A stretch of DNA of 35,884 bases from Lachnospiraceae bacterium (GTDB lineage: Bacteria; Bacillota; Clostridia; Lachnospirales; Lachnospiraceae). Position 1 is the stretch's first letter, and each line of letters begins with the position of its first letter. Shown in pieces: positions 8,969-16,375 of the stretch. The notes beneath the pieces were generated by a model, which made no database searches, was not told the origin of the DNA, and saw only the letters and a list, made by a program, of their open reading frames with translations. Made by a program: the position numbers and the translations under genes. Where the stretch lies: NCBI GenBank assembly GCA_017480445.1, contig JAFVAO010000081.1, positions 1 to 35,884 on the forward strand, given 5' to 3'.

Positions 8969-9751
8969 TCAGAACCTTCTCATGTCGAACGGATTCTTGT
9001 TCAGCTGTTCAAGCACCTGCACGCCCGTGTTCGGTTTATAATGATCCACGGTGGTCACAAACTCCACCTCCGGCTCCGTGTTGTCAAAATAACTCAGCGT
9101 CGCCTCCAACAGCTCGCTGTCCGATGTCCACTGCGGCCTGGAGGACAGATTCACCGCCACGAAGTTGATCAACATGGCCAGAATCAATGCGATCAGCGCA
9201 TTGCACGCGTACTTCGTCACCCGCGCCATGAATTCCCCTTCCACCGCCGAAAGCGCGCGGGAGAATATCACCTGTGCCGACGGCGCATAGCTGCCGTTTT
9301 TGATGCTCCGCCGCAGGCTGCTCGCCAGACGCTCGCGCTCTCTGGCACCGAACGCTCTGCCGATCCGGCCCGTGCTGTATACGCCAGCTCTCTCTTTGCC
9401 CAGATCGAGCACCACCAAAATACCGCTCTCATCTCCATACAGATTCAGATAATGCGCCTCTGCATAACCGCTCACGGAGAGTGGATTATCCTGTACACTC
9501 CAAAATACTGCATTGCCGTATTGTGTAAGCTCTTTCATTTGCTCGGCAAGCCTTTCTGCGTCAAGCTCGGACAACACCTGTGCCTGATCATAGACATAGA
9601 CTTCATATCCGGTCGTCTCGTTGCGGTACAGCACATGATCCGCTTCCTCCGCCGCGTATGCAGCCTTCCCGGACATATTCAGCAGAAGGACAATGCCCAA
9701 TAAGATTCTTCCAAGCCATCCCAGGAGACGGTATGTACACTTATCTGCCAT
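8969..9751 (-). CDS. TPM-domain membrane protein, YdjH-like
   Basis: A 260-residue protein with an N-terminal signal or anchor segment (about residues 10-34), then a TPM domain (about 45-170). That fold, once called a phosphatase domain, occurs in extracytoplasmic membrane-maintenance proteins. A transmembrane helix near 185-205 and a soluble tail follow. I use the ATG at 9751: GGAGG sits eight bases upstream, whereas a GTG at 9760 would abut the site. It overlaps the end of the zinc-ribbon gene by 11 bases, a sign of translational coupling. The pair resembles YdjG-YdjH of Bacillus subtilis, which act with PspA and YdjI at the membrane. The biochemical activity is unknown. Confidence 0.82.
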   Translation of the reverse strand: MADKCTYRLLGWLGRILLGIVLLLNMSGKAAYAAEEADHVLYRNETTGYEVYVYDQAQVLSELDAERLAEQMKELTQYGNAVFWSVQDNPLSVSGYAEAHYLNLYGDESGILVVLDLGKERAGVYSTGRIGRAFGARERERLASSLRRSIKNGSYAPSAQVIFSRALSAVEGEFMARVTKYACNALIALILAMLINFVAVNLSSRPQWTSDSELLEATLSYFDNTEPEVEFVTTVDHYKPNTGVQVLEQLNKNPFDMRRF

Positions 9752-11342
9752 CCTCTTCACCTCCCCTTCTGTTGAACTGCGGGAGCGGGCGGGACGTCAG
9801 CAGATTGTGTCTGTCTATGATCCCCATCACATCCCAGCCGATCAACAGTGTGACCGCCACCGCGGCCACATAATAGTACAGGCTCCAGGACGGGTGCACA
9901 CACAGCACGATTGCCGCGATACCCCCTCCGATCGCAGGCTTTACAATCGCCGTCGCGATATCCTTGATCGACAGCGGAATCCGCGGCTTTTCCGTCCGGC
10001 CGCCGCCCACACGCACATAGTGGGAACCCACCAACATGACTGCCGAATAGACCACCAGAGAAAACAGCTGCATCATCTCGGCGGACTGCTTGCTGCCGGA
10101 GAAAATCCCCATGCCGATCGACCACAGCATGATCAGGCATAAGGCGATTGCCCGCGTCATATCCAGTCGGGCGCCTTTCCGGAGCACCGTTTTCTCCTTT
10201 TTCCCCAGATTCAGATAGCGTCCGCTGCCCTTGTCGTCCATATAGTCTTCCTTTGCGCGCAGCTGCTTCTTCTGCACCACGGAGATAAATGCGCAGACAC
10301 CGGCCAACAGTCCCGTGAGGAACAGCATGGTGGACGCCTGCATGCTGATCACCAGATTCAGCAGGATAAAGAGCGGAATCGCCAAAAGCAGCGACCCGAG
10401 GAAATATTTCCCCTTATCCACGGGAATGTCTCCCGCCGCCTTGCCCGTCTGTCCGTTGATGACCGCGTAGCTTACTCTGTCCTTGTTGCGGTAGGTTAAG
10501 AACCACACCGGGAACATCGACAGCTCCCTCTTGATCTTGTTGGGACGCATCTCCTCCACCACATCGCCCAGCGTATATTTGGTGCAGACCGGATCCTCGG
10601 CAATCTTCTTGTATAATTCATAGCCCACGATATCCGATACATCCGACTCGTACAGCTCGGGATCCACATCGTCCACATCCGCGTAGAAACCGCTCAGATA
10701 CGCCGGCGTAAAGGGTCTGGCCTCCCGCCATTGAAACGGCGCGATGGCATTGCTGAGCGCATCCGAGAACCCCTCCGACGCGTCAAACGCCAGACCGGTA
10801 TATTTGGCCTGCAGATTGGTTCGTATATTGTACAGCTGCGTGACATCGTGATTTCCGTGCCGTGCCAGTTTCGACGCGCTGAGCTTGACGCGGCCATTTT
10901 TCTCTCCGGTATAGACCCAATAGGGAATGTAGATGCTGCGCATGCGGGCAATATATTCCTCCCGCTTCATTTCTGTGGGGGCATACGGCGCGCGCCGCAT
11001 CATTTTCAGATAGATTTTCCTGCAGTCCTCTTTCGTCTTCTGAAAAGGAATAATGTGCGCAGGACGACGTTGATTGCTGATCCGGCTGTCTAAGATCGTC
11101 GAACCGCCGCAGAAGCTGCAGAACGTCGCTGCGGTTGTATCATCACTCAACAACTGTCCTCCGCACTGCGGGCAGGTGAACACTGTCACCTCGTAGTCTT
11201 CCTCCTGCACCTGTACTTCCTCTGCGTCCCGTTCCTTCTGAAACGCGTACGGGTCCATCTGTGTGCCGCAGTGGTCACACAGCAGGTTTTGCGTGCGGAT
11301 GTCAAATCTCAGATTCGCATTACAATTCGGACATTCATACAT
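9741..11342 (-). CDS. Double zinc-ribbon multi-pass membrane protein, YdjG-like
   Basis: A 533-residue protein. Two N-terminal zinc ribbons are clear: C4-x2-C7 with C22-x2-C25, and C57-x2-C60 with C75-x2-C78, of the TFIIB-like type. A soluble domain of about 230 residues follows (IPYWVYTGEKNG is typical of the family). From about residue 315 there are five or six hydrophobic helices with short loops. It is probably an integral-membrane partner of the TPM protein with which it overlaps; in Bacillus the homologous YdjG belongs to the PspA-YdjGHI membrane-stress set. No PspA gene is visible here. GGAGGAG precedes the ATG. No enzymatic role is implied by the sequence. Confidence 0.85.
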   Translation of the reverse strand: MYECPNCNANLRFDIRTQNLLCDHCGTQMDPYAFQKERDAEEVQVQEEDYEVTVFTCPQCGGQLLSDDTTAATFCSFCGGSTILDSRISNQRRPAHIIPFQKTKEDCRKIYLKMMRRAPYAPTEMKREEYIARMRSIYIPYWVYTGEKNGRVKLSASKLARHGNHDVTQLYNIRTNLQAKYTGLAFDASEGFSDALSNAIAPFQWREARPFTPAYLSGFYADVDDVDPELYESDVSDIVGYELYKKIAEDPVCTKYTLGDVVEEMRPNKIKRELSMFPVWFLTYRNKDRVSYAVINGQTGKAAGDIPVDKGKYFLGSLLLAIPLFILLNLVISMQASTMLFLTGLLAGVCAFISVVQKKQLRAKEDYMDDKGSGRYLNLGKKEKTVLRKGARLDMTRAIALCLIMLWSIGMGIFSGSKQSAEMMQLFSLVVYSAVMLVGSHYVRVGGGRTEKPRIPLSIKDIATAIVKPAIGGGIAAIVLCVHPSWSLYYYVAAVAVTLLIGWDVMGIIDRHNLLTSRPLPQFNRRGGEEDGR

Positions 11343-11362
11343 GGCTTACTCCTCCGCATTTT

Positions 11363-11391
11363 ATCCTACCACAAATGCACTCCGTTCTCAA
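11363..11391 (-). promoter_or_regulatory. Promoter of the zinc-ribbon/TPM operon
   Basis: Reading the minus strand, TTGAGA (11386-11391) and TAGGAT (11363-11368) are 17 bases apart, and TGG precedes the -10. It is divergent from the pseudouridine synthase promoter, with about 30 bases between the two -35 boxes. Confidence 0.6.
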
Positions 11392-11423
11392 CGATATTTC
11401 GCGATTTCGCATCTTTTGTCACA

Positions 11424-11452
11424 TGGACACGCGTCCTCCTCTGTGCTACAAT
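11424..11452 (+). promoter_or_regulatory. Promoter of the pseudouridine synthase gene
   Basis: TGGACA (11424-11429), a 17-base spacer, then TACAAT (11447-11452) with TGC in front of the -10. The AAGGAG ribosome site follows almost at once, so the leader is about 15 bases. Confidence 0.7.
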
Positions 11453-11471
11453 AGCCAAAAAGGAGCGATCC

Positions 11472-12356
11472 ATGCGTATTTTTGAATATCAGACGACATC
11501 GGAGGACGTCAATCTCCCGATCAAATCTTTTTTGAAAAAACAAGGCTTTTCCCGCCAGAGTCAAATCGTGCTGAAGCGTCTGCCGGACAGTGTGCTCGTC
11601 AATGACACGCCGGTCTTTTTGACGTACCGTCTGCAGGCGGACGATCACTTGACGATCCGTCTGACAGAGGAAAGCTCCTCCGCGCATATCCTGCCGGTCC
11701 ATCTGCCCGTCGACATTGTCTATGAGGATGCAGACCTGCTCATTGTGAACAAGGCGGCCGGCATGCCCATCCATCCCTCCCAGAACAATCGGGATAACAC
11801 GCTGGGCAATGCGCTGGCCTGGTATTTTGCTCAGAAAGAGGAACCCTTCGTGTTCCGCTGTATCAACCGCCTGGATCGGGACACCTCCGGACTGACGATC
11901 ATCGCCAAGCATATCGTCAGCGCCGGCATCCTCTCCGCCATGGTATCCTCCAAGGACAGTCTTGTGCGGGAATATCTCGCCATCGCCAAAGGCAGCGTCT
12001 CCCCCGCAAGCGGCACCATCACCGCTCCCCTCGCCCGCAAGGAAGGTTCCATCATTGAGCGGGTCGTGGACTTTGAAAAGGGAGAACACGCCGTCACCCA
12101 CTACCGGGTACTCTCCGAAAAAAACGGGTACAGCCTCCTCTCCCTCATTCTGGAGACGGGCCGTACCCATCAGATACGTGTTCATATGAAATATCTGGGC
12201 TATCCGCTGATCGGCGACTATCTGTACAACCCCGATATGGAACGGATGACCCGCCAGGCTCTGCACGCCTACCGTCTGCGCTTCACCCATCCCATCACCC
12301 GCCAGCCATTGGAATTCACCGCTCCCCTGCCGCCGGATATGCAATGGATGCTGTAG
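11472..12356 (+). CDS. RluA-family pseudouridine synthase
   Basis: A 294-residue enzyme converting uridine to pseudouridine in rRNA or tRNA. The first 70 residues resemble an S4-type RNA-binding region. The catalytic segment is NRLDRDTSGL with Asp135 as the catalytic residue, and GRTHQIRVHMKYLG is the conserved C-terminal motif. AAGGAG is seven bases before the ATG at 11472; earlier in-frame starts have no site and would cross the promoter. The exact RNA target (RluC-, RluD- or YlyB-like) cannot be assigned. It converges on mecA with 24 bases between the stops. Confidence 0.92.
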   Translation: MRIFEYQTTSEDVNLPIKSFLKKQGFSRQSQIVLKRLPDSVLVNDTPVFLTYRLQADDHLTIRLTEESSSAHILPVHLPVDIVYEDADLLIVNKAAGMPIHPSQNNRDNTLGNALAWYFAQKEEPFVFRCINRLDRDTSGLTIIAKHIVSAGILSAMVSSKDSLVREYLAIAKGSVSPASGTITAPLARKEGSIIERVVDFEKGEHAVTHYRVLSEKNGYSLLSLILETGRTHQIRVHMKYLGYPLIGDYLYNPDMERMTRQALHAYRLRFTHPITRQPLEFTAPLPPDMQWML

Positions 12357-12380
12357 GCAGATCTGCCTGTTTCTGCCGGT

Positions 12381-13088
12381 CTATTTCCCGCGCAGCTTCT
12401 GCAGCGCCTTTTCCTCGATCAGACAACCACCGCGCTCTCGCATAGGCAACAGCTGCATCTCCTCTGTTCCGTAGAGCCGCCCGAACTCCAGTGCCTGGAT
12501 GCAGGTACGGGAATACTTTTCGTAGGCTGCACTCCCCTTCTGTAAATATAGATAAAACTTTCCATCCATCTCATACAATGCGCTTTCCACCCGCAGATTC
12601 CCCGGCAGTGCAGCCGCATAATCCATCACCTGTCCGATACTGTCAAACACAAAGATCGCCTTGCCCGGCTTCTCCTGCGGCACAGACCCGGATCCCGCGA
12701 CGGTATTCTGCCCCTCAACCGCCTGCTGCCCCGCCGCACCGTTTGATCCGATGGCAGGCTGCTTCCCCGCGGCAGCATTTTCCAGCACCTGCTTCATTTC
12801 CCGCAGATAATCTATCAATTGCTGCATACCGGGCATATGGACGGACTCGCTCTCCGAAAAAGTAAGCAGCAGCCCCTGATCCGGCAACATCATAATCTGC
12901 ATGTCAAACGCATACTTCGGTGGCTTATAGCCCACCTGCTCCGCAGCCTGCACAATGATATCATGTACCACCTGCTTGGCCTTCTCGTTGCGCATCACAA
13001 AATCTTTGTAATCGATCTGGTATTCCTCCAGCTCCTCGTTGGAGAGAAAGCATTTTACGGTCTTATCGTCAATTCTCTCTATCTTCAT
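12381..13088 (-). CDS. mecA: Adaptor protein MecA (ClpC adaptor)
   Basis: This 235-residue protein matches MecA: an N-terminal substrate-binding part (MKIERIDDKTVKCFLS, about residues 1-90), a variable linker, and a C-terminal ClpC-binding part (about 135-235) with FVFDSIGQVMDYA and the YLYLQKG strand. MecA hands unfolded or specific proteins, such as ComK in Bacillus, to ClpCP for degradation. Here the linker is a Gly/Ala/Gln-rich stretch of about 35 residues. AGGTGA lies before the start. It is transcribed alone and converges on the pseudouridine synthase gene. The target protein in this organism is unknown. Confidence 0.88.
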   Translation of the reverse strand: MKIERIDDKTVKCFLSNEELEEYQIDYKDFVMRNEKAKQVVHDIIVQAAEQVGYKPPKYAFDMQIMMLPDQGLLLTFSESESVHMPGMQQLIDYLREMKQVLENAAAGKQPAIGSNGAAGQQAVEGQNTVAGSGSVPQEKPGKAIFVFDSIGQVMDYAAALPGNLRVESALYEMDGKFYLYLQKGSAAYEKYSRTCIQALEFGRLYGTEEMQLLPMRERGGCLIEEKALQKLRGK

Positions 13089-13138
13089 AGCATCACCTTT
13101 TATAAACTATCCACGCCTCGAAAGCTCGCTGCTTCCTT

Positions 13139-13229
13139 GATTTGCTTCGCAAATCTGCTTTCTCGTTATAACATGCAGGAAAAACAAATGTCTGCTTCGC
13201 AGCCGCTTGTTTTTCCTCTGCATGTTATA
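13139..13229. repeat. Two intergenic stem-loops, one with a 21-bp stem
   Basis: GATTTGC-TTC-GCAAATC (13139-13155) is a perfect 7-bp hairpin. It is followed by TATAACATGCAG (13167-13178) plus GAAAAACAA (13179-13187), complementary to TTGTTTTTC (13207-13215) and CTGCATGTTATA (13218-13229) with a two-base bulge. The loop itself can fold CTGC-TTC-GCAG. The rest of the 285-base gap between mecA and the PilZ gene holds the PilZ promoter and no reading frame I can support. Confidence 0.75.
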
Positions 13230-13252
13230 TATTGTATCACAGAGGCAAAATA

Positions 13253-13281
13253 TTGAAAAGCTTTTTGTGATATGATAAACT
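13253..13281 (+). promoter_or_regulatory. Likely promoter of the PilZ-niaR operon
   Basis: TTGAAA (13253-13258) and TAAACT (13276-13281) are 17 bases apart. TATCACA just upstream (from 13235) and TGTGATA within the spacer form a wide inverted repeat that could bind a regulator. The leader to the start codon is about 85 bases. Confidence 0.45.
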
Positions 13282-13373
13282 GATTAGGAATATGTGTCAC
13301 GCAGCAGGCGCTTCACAATCACCGGCCAGGAAGCGGCGGATGATTGCGGAACACAACAGGAAAGAGAGACAAC

Positions 13374-14039
13374 ATGCGCATCGAGGAATTGACTGCCGGA
13401 GTAGGTGTCACCTTTTATATAAATATCCCTTTAAGTCAACAAATGGTTTTTGAGTCCTCCATCACCGAGGTCAATCTCAAAAAGCATCTTATTTTGGCGC
13501 AGGCAATTATCAAAAACGAAAAAGTGCTCTCTTTCAGGGGCAACGGCATCACCATTGATCTGGTGGCCGCCCTGCCCGATGACAAACCGGTTCTGTTTAA
13601 AAATATTTTTGTGGAGACTCTCAAGCTCGGAGAGAACGAATATTGCTACAATATCGCGTGTGCCCATGAGGGAACCCCATATAACCGTCGGGAAGCCTTC
13701 CGGTGCTTTGTCGGTCTCCCCACCGTCATGCGCGGCGGCAAGGATATGAATGACCATCAGGTAATCATCAAGGATGTCAGCGCCACCGGATTTGCCCTGA
13801 CGACCGGCACCGACGTCACTTTGGAGCCCGGTCAGCTGGTGCACATCCTCCTGGAGGACTATATCGAAGAGATCAACCACAACTATTCCTTCCACCTCTA
13901 CGGCATCATGGTACGCAAGCAGGAGCTGGAGCAGGGCAAGACCGTATATGGCTTCAGGCTCAACAACCATGTCGGCGGACTGGAGAACTATCTGACACAA
14001 AAGGAACTGATCCGCATCAAGAAAAACCGCGGACGTTAG
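13374..14039 (+). CDS. PilZ-domain protein, YcgR-like cyclic-di-GMP receptor
   Basis: A 221-residue protein with a YcgR-type N-terminal domain (about residues 1-95) and a PilZ domain (about 100-220). The cyclic-di-GMP motifs are visible: YNRREAFR, supplying the RxxxR arginines, and DVSATGFAL for the (D/N)xSxxG element. Proteins with this layout slow flagellar rotation when cyclic-di-GMP is high. The ATG at 13374 has AGGAAAGAGAG upstream and begins MRIEEL; a start 30 bases earlier has no site. It is followed 15 bases later by niaR. Flagellin is nearby and an HD-GYP phosphodiesterase lies 12 kb away, fitting motility control. Confidence 0.87.
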   Translation: MRIEELTAGVGVTFYINIPLSQQMVFESSITEVNLKKHLILAQAIIKNEKVLSFRGNGITIDLVAALPDDKPVLFKNIFVETLKLGENEYCYNIACAHEGTPYNRREAFRCFVGLPTVMRGGKDMNDHQVIIKDVSATGFALTTGTDVTLEPGQLVHILLEDYIEEINHNYSFHLYGIMVRKQELEQGKTVYGFRLNNHVGGLENYLTQKELIRIKKNRGR

Positions 14040-14054
14040 GAGGACAAGAATACT

Positions 14055-14585
14055 ATGGGAGCAGCGCTGGACGGAGCAAAGCGCAGAAAAGCGATTATCG
14101 AATATCTCGAAAGCCGGACACAGCCCACGAACGGTACGGAACTGGCCAAACACTTCGGCGTCAGCCGCCAGATTATCGTGCAGGATATCGCCCTGCTTCG
14201 CGCGGAAAACCGGGAAATTCTCTCCACCAACAAGGGGTATGTCGTTCACCATCCATTAGCGAAAAACGCCGGCTGTACCGCTGTGATCATGGTGCGCCAC
14301 ACCGCTGAACAGACGTTTGAAGAGATGCAGACCATTGTTGATTACGGCGGTTCTATGCTGGATGTCTCCATCGATCACGACCTCTATGGTCACATCCGTG
14401 TGGATCTGGTCATCCACGATCTGCAAGATGCGGAGGAATTCTGCCAGAAGATGCGCGAAAGCACCTCCCGCCCTTTGAAGGAATTGACAGAAGGGTGCCA
14501 CTACCACACGATCAAAGCACCATCCCAGAAAGCATTGGATCTGATCCGCAAGGAGTTAAAAGAAAAAGGGATGCTGTTGGAATAA
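14055..14585 (+). CDS. niaR: NiaR-type transcription repressor (HTH plus 3H domain)
   Basis: A 176-residue regulator with an N-terminal winged helix (about residues 8-65; TELAKHFGVSRQIIVQDI is the recognition region) and a C-terminal 3H domain. The metal-site residues of the family are all present: H82, E90, H149 and H151 (HYH). NiaR, YrxA in Bacillus, represses nicotinate uptake and NAD synthesis genes when nicotinate is bound. No such target gene is in this window. GGAGG precedes the ATG, 15 bases after the PilZ stop, so the two genes share a transcript that ends at the hairpin beyond 14591. Confidence 0.88.
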   Translation: MGAALDGAKRRKAIIEYLESRTQPTNGTELAKHFGVSRQIIVQDIALLRAENREILSTNKGYVVHHPLAKNAGCTAVIMVRHTAEQTFEEMQTIVDYGGSMLDVSIDHDLYGHIRVDLVIHDLQDAEEFCQKMRESTSRPLKELTEGCHYHTIKAPSQKALDLIRKELKEKGMLLE

Positions 14586-14590
14586 AACGA

Positions 14591-14627
14591 TAAAAGGACG
14601 TCTCCCTCTGCGGCAGGCGTCCTTTTA
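14591..14627 (+). terminator. Intrinsic terminator after niaR
   Basis: TAAAAGGACG (14591-14600) pairs with CGTCCTTTTA (14618-14627). The T-run is part of the distal arm, and the stop codon lies six bases upstream. Confidence 0.8.
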
Positions 14628-14694
14628 CAGTTCCTTGTTTCCCATATTCAGTTTCCTTTCCTGTCTGTCTGAAAAGTTACTCGCCCTCTCAGCG

Positions 14695-14800
14695 AAGAAC
14701 CAACAGGTTCTTAATCCTCCACCGGATATCTGCTTCGCTTGCTTTTTAACAGACATCTTTGTTTTTGTTTGTCATAACATGTATCGACATATCCGGTGGA
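14695..14800. repeat. Inverted repeats in the flagellin 3' gap
   Basis: TCCACCGGATAT (14718-14729) and ATATCCGGTGGA (14789-14800) are a perfect 12-bp inverted repeat around a 59-base interior. AAGAACC (14695-14701) and GGTTCTT (14706-14712) form a second hairpin with an AACA loop. Read from the minus strand both lie downstream of flagellin, so they may end or protect its mRNA. The interior shares words (CTGCTTCGC, TTGTTTTT, ATAACATG) with the stem-loop at 13139-13229. I see no gene in the 290-base gap. Confidence 0.65.
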
Positions 14801-14875
14801 TTTGTTTATAGTATTTTGCAAAATGTTTGTAAAATAATCTAATCTATCCATATATTGCGCGAAAATTTCTTCGTT

Positions 14876-16255
14876 TTACGATAATAGATTCAAAACTCCC
14901 TGATTAGACTGATTGGCCTGCGCCATCATGGACTGTCCCGCCTGCGCCAAAATATCCGCCTGTGCGTTCGCCACAACTTCCTTTGCCATATCTGTATCAC
15001 GAATACGACTCTCTGCCGCAGTTGTATTTTCCACCACATTGTCCAGATTGTAGATCGCATGCTCTAACCGATTCTGTTCTGCACCGGCGTTGGAACGCTG
15101 TCTGGAAATCTCTCCCAGTGCAGACTTAATCTTTGCGATCGACGCATCCGCCGCATTCTGTGTGGATACATCCGTGGGATCAAGTCCCAGAATACCGGCG
15201 TTCATCTTATCCATGGAAACATAAATGTACTGTCCCGCTTCTTCACCTGCATGAATAGGCAGTGCATTTTTCAACACATCATCCACGATAACCCCTGCCA
15301 GCTCCGAACATTCTGCCTTGCCGTACGCCCCGCTGCCACCAGCAAATTGCGTCGCCGCCTGCTCACTGGTCGGATAGCCAACCACCGCCGCCAGCGTCAT
15401 GGAGGTATCGGACGTCCGGAGCATTCGATTGGAGTGGCTCACCAACAGATCTGTCGGATCCGCACCCGAATAGTTATTCGGCATATTATGGGAGACAAAA
15501 TCAAAAACTTTATCCAAAATTCCTTTTGCCGTTGTCTCGCCGTGAATATCGATCTCATACTTATGCATCACATCGCCCGTCAGATTCGACGCGCTGCTCT
15601 GTGTACCATCGCCATCGATAAACGTAAACTTAAACGCTTCGCTACATGCCTGACTGCAGGTGAAGCTGAAAGATTTGCCATACATGGAGGATACGGTATC
15701 CTCATTTACACCGCCAAAATTCAGGTTCGCCGCAGGATAATACTGACCGCCTTCATAATACACGTCTGTCAAATAACCGCTGCCGATCGCACTGCTGGTT
15801 CGTGTAGAACCTGAATAACCGGGAATATTCACAAGATTGTCACAGTCAAAAACCGGAATCTCATTAAAGGAAGTATCCTTCCCGATGCGATTGATCTCCG
15901 CCACCAGATTGTCCACTTCCGACTGTATATAGGATCTGTCCTCATCCGACAGGGTGCCATTTGCGGCATGTACAGAAAGCTCACCCATTCTGTTCAGAAT
16001 ATCATGCACACTGCCCAACGCGCCGTCTCTTACCTGGCACAGACCGATTCCGTCCTGACAGTTGAAGCTTGCCTGTGTGAGACCCCGTACCTGTCTTCTC
16101 ATTTTCTCAGAAATAGCAAGACCGGCCGCATCGTCTGCAGCCCGATTGATCCGATATCCGGAAGATAACTTTTCCGTGGTGGACACTTTGCGTTTGTTCA
16201 CCAGGCCAAATTGTCTTTGCGCATTGAGCGCTTGCATGTTATGCGCAACGATCAT
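14876..16255 (-). CDS. fliC: Flagellin
   Basis: A 459-residue flagellin, the filament subunit. The N-terminal D0/D1 (residues 1-145; MIVAHNMQALNAQRQ, RINRAADDAAGLAISEKMR) and C-terminal D1/D0 (about 375-459; ending MAQANQSNQGVLNLLS) are well conserved, with a variable middle of about 230 residues. R89, L93 and E113 correspond to the residues that contact mammalian TLR5 in Salmonella flagellin, so recognition is likely. Unusually, six cysteines are present (66, 73, 138, 200, 204, 316). GGAGG and a SigD promoter lie upstream. No other flagellar structural gene is in the window. Confidence 0.96.
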   Translation of the reverse strand: MIVAHNMQALNAQRQFGLVNKRKVSTTEKLSSGYRINRAADDAAGLAISEKMRRQVRGLTQASFNCQDGIGLCQVRDGALGSVHDILNRMGELSVHAANGTLSDEDRSYIQSEVDNLVAEINRIGKDTSFNEIPVFDCDNLVNIPGYSGSTRTSSAIGSGYLTDVYYEGGQYYPAANLNFGGVNEDTVSSMYGKSFSFTCSQACSEAFKFTFIDGDGTQSSASNLTGDVMHKYEIDIHGETTAKGILDKVFDFVSHNMPNNYSGADPTDLLVSHSNRMLRTSDTSMTLAAVVGYPTSEQAATQFAGGSGAYGKAECSELAGVIVDDVLKNALPIHAGEEAGQYIYVSMDKMNAGILGLDPTDVSTQNAADASIAKIKSALGEISRQRSNAGAEQNRLEHAIYNLDNVVENTTAAESRIRDTDMAKEVVANAQADILAQAGQSMMAQANQSNQGVLNLLS

Positions 16256-16292
16256 ATTTGCTTATCCTCCTTCGTGCTATTTTCATAATTAC

Positions 16293-16319
16293 ATATCGGC
16301 AGAAAATATAAAAGCATTA
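16293..16319 (-). promoter_or_regulatory. Sigma-28 (SigD/FliA) promoter of flagellin
   Basis: Reading the minus strand, GCCGATAT (16293-16300) matches the SigD -10 element exactly. A TAAT at 16316-16319 sits 15 bases upstream in the -35 position (consensus TAAA). GGAGG follows before the start codon. Confidence 0.85.
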
Positions 16320-16375
16320 TAGGAAATTGCAATTTTTTACTTTTTAACGTTTATTTGTATAAATTCCCGGCACAT

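Noticed and set aside
12355-12368. Perfect 14-base palindrome between two convergent genes as a terminator
   Set aside because: A hairpin would have only four or five pairs and no T-run follows; it may be chance.
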